A DNA stretch of 32,746 bases from a virus. This document shows positions 29,679-32,746 of this stretch, piece by piece. The notes under the pieces were generated by a model. It ran no database searches. It had not been told where the DNA came from and was given only the letters and a program-made list of their open reading frames with translations. Both the position numbers and the translations under genes were made by a program. Where the stretch lies: the IMG/VR virus record IMGVR_UViG_3300042731_006430, positions 1 to 32,746 of that record; one strand, given 5' to 3'. Position 1 is the stretch's first letter, and every line of letters starts with the position of its first letter.

Positions 29679-30389
29679 ATGCCTTTGATGAAGACTGCAC
29701 AATCCCATTCTTGCTTTCGTTTGCCCCCATCGGACCGGTACTACTTTGATGAGAGCCACCGGTCGGGTTGGTCCGAATTCTGGGCTAGTATGTCCGGAGA
29801 TCAGAATAAGATCCTGTCTTGGGCGGAGAAAGCAGAAATTGAGGAGCCTGAAGGCTGGTTCAACGAATTGTACAAATTCCTCTTTGGAAATTACAGCGGC
29901 GATCTCAAGCTGTTGAAACAGGCTGCGGCTAGCAGTTTTTCTACTTTTCTAGTTCAGACTGCGGAAAATCATCTGAATGATCCTAAGGACAAATGGTGGT
30001 ACACAGATCAAGGTTGCAACCACGGCAGTTTTGTGGCTGCGCTGGAGAGGGCTGCAGAGATAGAAAACCTGGAGAATGCTATCTATTACGTCAACGCCCG
30101 AGTCCGCGATTTAGGATTTAAGTTGTATGATGAATACCTGCTAGCCCAGGCTGGTCACCTGGACAAAATCAAATCCGTAGCTTCGGCACTCCGTAAAAAG
30201 GCTTATGACATTGAGGTGGAAGTCTGCGGAGAGTTCGACACTTTTGAACCCAAAGACGTAATCCGTCATGCCAATTTCCCTGGTGAGACTTTTGAAGTTC
30301 AGGACATGGTGGACGGAGTAATTATAGTTACTGACAAAAACGGCGGAGATTGCTACATCGCGGACGTCTGGAACGTAGAACTAGCCTAA
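29679..30389 (+). CDS. Virion-type protein with N-terminal MKTAQ motif
   Basis: 236 residues. It begins MPLMKTAQSH, close to the prohead protease's own MPFFKTAS and the scaffold's LKTAQ. The rest is helical (residues 30-170, with many Trp, Phe and Tyr) followed by a small beta barrel (about 180-235) containing FEVQDMVDGVIIVTDKNGGD. Not recognised. The shared motif suggests it is processed or packaged with the head. Confidence 0.72.
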   Translation: MPLMKTAQSHSCFRLPPSDRYYFDESHRSGWSEFWASMSGDQNKILSWAEKAEIEEPEGWFNELYKFLFGNYSGDLKLLKQAAASSFSTFLVQTAENHLNDPKDKWWYTDQGCNHGSFVAALERAAEIENLENAIYYVNARVRDLGFKLYDEYLLAQAGHLDKIKSVASALRKKAYDIEVEVCGEFDTFEPKDVIRHANFPGETFEVQDMVDGVIIVTDKNGGDCYIADVWNVELA

Positions 30390-30402
30390 CGAAAGACGAA
30401 AA

Positions 30403-30675
30403 GTGAACGATAGTAACACGACCAACGATATGAGTTTTGCCGCTTATCTGATAGCGGTACATAACTTTGAATTGTTGAGTGCTAAGAGGTTAGGAAAGGG
30501 ATTTAGGTTCGTGCTGCGTCCTAGTAACGGTGATAAAAAAAGCATGCAATCGTTGAAGCTAGTATACATGAACTCCGATGTTGCCCGATTCGACAATACC
30601 GTACGGGACATAAAACGTATCCTATTTGACACCCGACCTTCCGACAGGTCTCGGGGTAGCTACGATCAAAGGTAA
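30403..30675 (+). CDS. Small protein of unknown function
   Basis: The start is GTG 30403 behind a weak GAAAAG; ATG 30430 in frame lacks a ribosome site. 90 residues: one helix, two strands (FRFVLRPSNGDK and SLKLVYMNSD), another helix and a polar, basic tail. Start confidence is moderate. Function unknown. Confidence 0.6.
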   Translation: MNDSNTTNDMSFAAYLIAVHNFELLSAKRLGKGFRFVLRPSNGDKKSMQSLKLVYMNSDVARFDNTVRDIKRILFDTRPSDRSRGSYDQR

Positions 30676-30682
30676 AGTCGCG

Positions 30683-30850
30683 ATGATACGTGGAAGAAAA
30701 GATGCCCAAAGAAAGCCAGAAAAGGTATCTTCCTTGCCTTCGACGTATCAGGTGGCCCCCGTAGTATTTCCTGGATATAGGACGCAAGGGAAAGCCTCTC
30801 CTGGCCTCGCAGAGCACCATACATGTATGGTCACGGAGAGGGGTCGATGA
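30683..30850 (+). CDS. Small basic protein, uncertain
   Basis: ATG 30683, with AAAGG 11 nt upstream; the frame is open from TTG 30626. 55 residues, basic N-terminus, otherwise Pro/Gly/Thr-rich with little secondary structure. The next gene's ATG overlaps its TGA stop, which supports a real, coupled gene, but coding character is weak. Confidence 0.5.
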   Translation: MIRGRKDAQRKPEKVSSLPSTYQVAPVVFPGYRTQGKASPGLAEHHTCMVTERGR

Positions 30851-31110
30851 AACGTCTTGGACAGGCTTCCAAAGAACTACTCGGTCTAACCAGGTCAGTC
30901 AGGGAATCCAACGAAGCCCTGGGCAGGGCTTTGGATGAACTCTTCAGGGTAAAAGATCCTGGAATGTCAGACCAGTTATGGGATTGGCAGTATGATTTAG
31001 AATTCCTGTACGAGAATACCGGTGATGTCCTGAACGAGATCTTGTCGATTTCTAACCCGTACAAAATGGGGCACTTAAAGAAAGCTATCAGACTTTTGAG
31101 GACTAAGTGA
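30847..31110 (+). CDS. Small helical protein
   Basis: I take ATG 30847, a few nt after GAGAGGGG and overlapping the previous stop (ATGA), over ATG 30823. 87 residues, mostly amphipathic helix with a WDWQYDLEFLYENTG turn. Similar in style to the other small helical proteins. Function unknown. Confidence 0.66.
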   Translation: MKRLGQASKELLGLTRSVRESNEALGRALDELFRVKDPGMSDQLWDWQYDLEFLYENTGDVLNEILSISNPYKMGHLKKAIRLLRTK

Positions 31111-31113
31111 CAC

Positions 31114-31977
31114 ATGCAGTCTTTTACCGATTTCGACATTCTTATGGCAGGTCAGACCCGCAATTTGACTATTTTTGTCCGGGACCCCCGTAACGACGTT
31201 TTAGTAGACGTACAAGCCAGCAGCGATTTCAGTTTGATGGATATGGATAATAACGCTGTGGTCACTCAGACCTTTGGACCTGAGGGGACTGGGGTGGTGA
31301 CCAGGTCGTCTAAAGGTACCTATCATTTTAATATGAATACTTCTACTTATTCGGATGAATACGTAGCTATGTGGAGGTGCGTACTTGAGCAGGAAGTAAT
31401 AGACATTAACAGCTATGTAAAATCCGTGTCTGCCAAGTACTATAAATACGCTGCCGCGCTTAGAAATCAGATAGATAAGTCACAAAAGAGCATTGTGGAT
31501 TATATTGAAAACATAGATCGTCAGTCTGTGGAAGAACCAGCTATTAGATTCTTTTATGGCTATGACGACAGACACCTGTTTTTCTACCTGGAACGGGGAG
31601 TTCAGTATCTCAACGCCATACCTCCCTATACTGCTTTAACTGTAGACGATTTCCCGTTTGATACTTACGGGACTTTGTTGGTAGACGCGGCCACCATCGC
31701 CGCTCTGGAAGCTCAAGGCCTGTTCGCCGTAGATACCGATTATAATTATGCTCTGGGCGGCAACAGTATGGTGGTTGAGCATTTCGGAAAGTTGAATACT
31801 TACCTAGCTAGTTTGCTGGCCAGATTTGACAAACTTTCCGTTTCCTTTAAACAGCAGTATCGGTCGTCTGGTACTGTTCTCTATCAGTTTCTGCCAGGTG
31901 GTGTCAGAGCAGCTAGACAGTTGCAAGCTATGCCGAGCGGCTGGTGGTCAAGATTACTGTCAGGTATGGGGGGTTAG
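31114..31977 (+). CDS. Virion structural-type protein (connector/neck-like), unknown
   Basis: 287 residues, ATG 31114, GAGGA about 11 nt upstream. The N-terminal 85 residues form an Ig-like beta domain (LTIFVRDPRNDVLVDVQ and a GTYHFNMNTSTYSDEYVAMW edge). The middle is helical and aromatic, and the C-terminal region is helical, ending GWWSRLLSGMGG. The all-beta entry domain followed by helices resembles head-to-tail or tail-fibre-associated proteins. Not recognised. 31978-32020 is a short gap with only the next ribosome site. Confidence 0.7.
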   Translation: MQSFTDFDILMAGQTRNLTIFVRDPRNDVLVDVQASSDFSLMDMDNNAVVTQTFGPEGTGVVTRSSKGTYHFNMNTSTYSDEYVAMWRCVLEQEVIDINSYVKSVSAKYYKYAAALRNQIDKSQKSIVDYIENIDRQSVEEPAIRFFYGYDDRHLFFYLERGVQYLNAIPPYTALTVDDFPFDTYGTLLVDAATIAALEAQGLFAVDTDYNYALGGNSMVVEHFGKLNTYLASLLARFDKLSVSFKQQYRSSGTVLYQFLPGGVRAARQLQAMPSGWWSRLLSGMGG

Positions 31978-32020
31978 TACATGGGTTATTGCAGAAATTT
32001 TAAGTGCGGAGGAATAACCA

Positions 32021-32746
32021 ATGGCAATTGCTGACGATGTTTCCATTGATATTAGTGGTAACATTCGCTGGACTGGAGGAGCATCAACTTATTACACCGT
32101 CCTTGAGTTGCACCGGTTTGTACAGGATCTGGCTGACGATGCACAGGCCAGTGGTGATGATCTGATTGATATTACCAGTGAGACTCCCTCGGATCGTTCC
32201 ACCGACAAGATTATCACACTCAATTCGCCTTACAATATCGACGACACTATGGCCAGACACCTGTACGGCGGATCTATCACGCAGGATGGCGGCGATACCG
32301 AATACGGCGGTCTCAAGATCCTGGGTGTGGTCGAGTCTGGCACTGAAATCATGGTTGTTCAAGACGGTAAGGTGCTACCAGGATGGTGGGGTACCGGTGT
32401 CAACGCCGACGCTGCCAATCAGGTTATTTCCCAGTTCTTGGTGAAAACCAGGGCGGATGGTGCTGATATTGATGGTAAGAGGATCCTGGTTCTGTCCCGG
32501 GAGCTTGGCGATCAGTACAAGGAATTTCCGGTTACCCTAGGACTGGCCGATTCAGTCGCGGCTATTTCCACTGCCGCAGATCTTAATAACACCAGCACCG
32601 ATTCCACCATCCAAGGCTGGAGTACCATCACCAATGCCGAGGGATACGTACTAATCGATATTGATGGTGACACTGTTGATGAGGAGTATTACACCAAGCT
32701 GGATAAAGGTTCTCAGTCTCTGAATGATACTTACGAAAGAGCCAAG
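32021..32746 (+). CDS. Virion protein of a widespread marine-phage type, 3' truncated by window
   Basis: Starts at ATG 32021 after GGAGGAA; the frame is open to the window end with 242 codons visible. Blocks such as IRWTGGASTYYTVLELHRF, YNIDDTMARHLYGGSI, FLVKTRADGADIDGKRILV and LDKGSQSLNDTYERAK resemble large structural proteins I associate with marine phage metagenomes, of unknown exact function. It is beta-rich with many Gly/Asp turns. It may be an adhesin, fibre or baseplate-type protein. Confidence 0.8.
   Translation, partial: MAIADDVSIDISGNIRWTGGASTYYTVLELHRFVQDLADDAQASGDDLIDITSETPSDRSTDKIITLNSPYNIDDTMARHLYGGSITQDGGDTEYGGLKILGVVESGTEIMVVQDGKVLPGWWGTGVNADAANQVISQFLVKTRADGADIDGKRILVLSRELGDQYKEFPVTLGLADSVAAISTAADLNNTSTDSTIQGWSTITNAEGYVLIDIDGDTVDEEYYTKLDKGSQSLNDTYERAK

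Noticed and set aside
1-32746. CRISPR arrays, insertion sequences, att sites, integrase
   Set aside because: No regularly spaced direct repeats, transposase motifs or recombinase genes seen on either strand.

Overview
This window is a stretch of a double-stranded DNA tailed-phage (Caudoviricetes-type) genome, probably an environmental phage with no close relative that I recognise. Essentially every gene is on the + strand, genes are packed with ATGA/TAATG-type overlaps, and strong Shine-Dalgarno (SD) sites precede most starts. It holds a complete head-assembly module: large terminase, portal, prohead protease, scaffold, putative decoration protein and HK97-fold major capsid protein. TAA, TGA and TAG are all used as stops, so the standard bacterial code fits. 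No integrase, transposase or CRISPR array is visible.

Layout. (1) 1-4935: a run of about 17 small accessory genes. Many encode one-zinc-ribbon or Cys-rich mini-proteins, and one encodes a NADAR-domain ADP-ribose/N-glycosidase-type protein. (2) 4936-5868: a self-contained transcription unit with a good sigma70-like promoter, one conserved gene of unknown function and a hairpin terminator. (3) 5869-6276: a non-coding, highly structured block. At its centre a tRNA gene is circularly permuted: its 3' half, ending in CCA, lies immediately upstream of its 5' half. The upstream flank has pairings resembling the P4-P6-P7 core of a group I intron, so the block may be a natural permuted intron-exon ribozyme. 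Some tmRNA-like signals are also present. This is the most unusual part of the window. (4) 6354-8255: four genes of unknown function. (5) 8278-10185: terminase large subunit with an inserted zinc ribbon. (6) 10270-18242: a virion-like region with a 1377-residue multidomain protein ending in a DUF192 domain, a cluster of small acidic helical proteins and a coiled-coil protein. (7) 18242-22728: portal, a transglutaminase-like protein, a RecB/Cas4-like nuclease and small basic or zinc proteins. (8) 22729-23038: an intergenic control region with several hairpins and a four-codon ORF behind a near-perfect SD. (9) 23039-27874: protease, scaffold, decoration protein, capsid protein and a very basic protein, closed by a strong terminator. 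(10) 27897-32746: head-completion or tail-side genes of mostly unknown function, the last one cut by the window edge.

How the genes may work together. Terminase, portal, protease, scaffold and capsid form a canonical prohead pathway. A short motif, [K/R]-[T/V]-A followed often by Q, S or A, recurs near the N-termini of the protease, scaffold, portal, capsid protein and two other virion-type proteins, and several times inside the 1377-residue protein. I infer that it is the prohead-protease cleavage site and that the giant protein may be processed like a polyprotein. Most functional calls outside the head module are fold-level or unknown.
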